6,431 nt of DNA from CAYFZR01 sp046760505 [NCBI: Candidatus Hydrothermarchaeota archaeon]. Lineage in GTDB: Archaea; CAYFZR01. Positions 6,144 to 6,431 of this stretch are shown here, one piece after another (within the stretch, counting starts at the first letter, position 1; each line of letters opens with the position of its first letter). The stretch lies in assembly GCA_046760505.1 (NCBI GenBank), contig JBHIEG010000057.1, forward strand, positions 1 through 6,431, in the 5' to 3' direction. The notes beneath the pieces were generated by a model. That model was not told the origin of the DNA, did no database searches, and was given only the letters and a program-made list of their open reading frames with translations. The position numbers and the translations under genes were made by a program.

Positions 6144-6431
6144 TTACTTAATAACCGCCAGGCCTTCCATTTTCAAGGGTTTAAGTACCTTTACCGATGC
6201 ACCAACTAAAACCCCATCCTCCCCTAACTTGGAAAATTCTATCCTTGGAACAAAGGGAATTATCCTTTTAATGTTCGACTTTATCTCCTCCAGGTAATCA
6301 TCTGGCAAAATTGAGATCCCACCTCCTATAATCACCAATTCCGGGTCAAGCACACAGGATATGTTGCTAATGCCGTAGGCAAGAAATTTCAATGTCTCCT
6401 TAAGAATCCCCCTGGCAATGCTCTCACCCTT
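6144..6431 (-). CDS. ROK family protein (sugar kinase or repressor), C-terminal end, partial
   Basis: The frame enters from the right edge in phase (first codon 6431-6429) and stops at TAA 6146-6144, leaving 95 residues. It reads KGESIARGILKETLKFLAYG, then ISNISCVLDPELVIIGGGIS, then the closing LGEDGVLVGASVKVL. This is the standard C-terminal ROK arrangement: a helix, the D/N-P-E-x-V-I-I-G-G-G motif and the G-x-x-G-A segment of the second actin-like ATPase lobe. The TTG at 6392 is only an internal codon; the protein is truncated by the window. ROK proteins are either cytoplasmic sugar kinases (glucose, fructose, N-acetylglucosamine, N-acetylmannosamine) or DNA-binding repressors with an N-terminal helix-turn-helix. 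The deciding N-terminal half and the zinc/catalytic motifs are not visible. Its place directly before a NagB-like gene favours a role in sugar-phosphate formation or sensing for this locus. Confidence 0.88.
   Translation of the reverse strand, partial: KGESIARGILKETLKFLAYGISNISCVLDPELVIIGGGISILPDDYLEEIKSNIKRIIPFVPRIEFSKLGEDGVLVGASVKVLKPLKMEGLAVIK

Overview
The window is moderately AT-rich bacterial DNA with strong AGGAGG-type ribosome binding sites and some apparent TTG starts. The content (CUT2-type sugar ABC transporter, ROK protein, NagB-family enzyme, cytoplasmic TIM-barrel protein) suits a fermentative, sugar-using anaerobe. The lineage cannot be fixed from this stretch; something like Atribacterota, Thermotogota or a related deep-branching group is a guess.

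Layout. The left edge (1-248, + strand) is the 3' end of a GT-B family 4 glycosyltransferase, closed by a hairpin at 231-265 that overlaps its stop. From 249 to 617 there is no intact gene, but two fragments of unrelated genes are legible: an in-frame piece of an APC-family amino-acid permease (+ strand, 268-462) and the first ~18 codons of a ComM/YifB-type Mg-chelatase-like protein (- strand, 502-576). This looks like a scar between the glycosyltransferase and the sugar locus.

The rest (618-6431) is one block on the - strand, read from right to left: C-terminal part of a ROK protein (cut by the right edge), a divergent NagB-family sugar-phosphate isomerase/deaminase, a secreted sugar-binding protein, a 344-nt spacer with a perfect 16-bp stem-loop, a single-domain sugar ABC ATPase, a 156-nt spacer with a possible promoter, a Cys-rich TIM-barrel protein of unassigned function, and the CUT2 membrane permease.

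How it may work together (inference). The binding protein, ATPase and permease would form one importer. The ROK protein would phosphorylate the sugar or sense it. The NagB-like enzyme would isomerise or deaminate the product. The TIM-barrel protein, which lacks a signal peptide and sits between ATPase and permease, would act on the imported compound in the cytoplasm. The NagB-like protein keeps the fold signatures but has lost several residues that hold phosphate in E. coli NagB, and the TIM-barrel protein is not a family I can name. These two make the locus a candidate for an uncharacterised sugar or amino-sugar derivative pathway. No CRISPR array, tRNA, rRNA or insertion sequence was seen.
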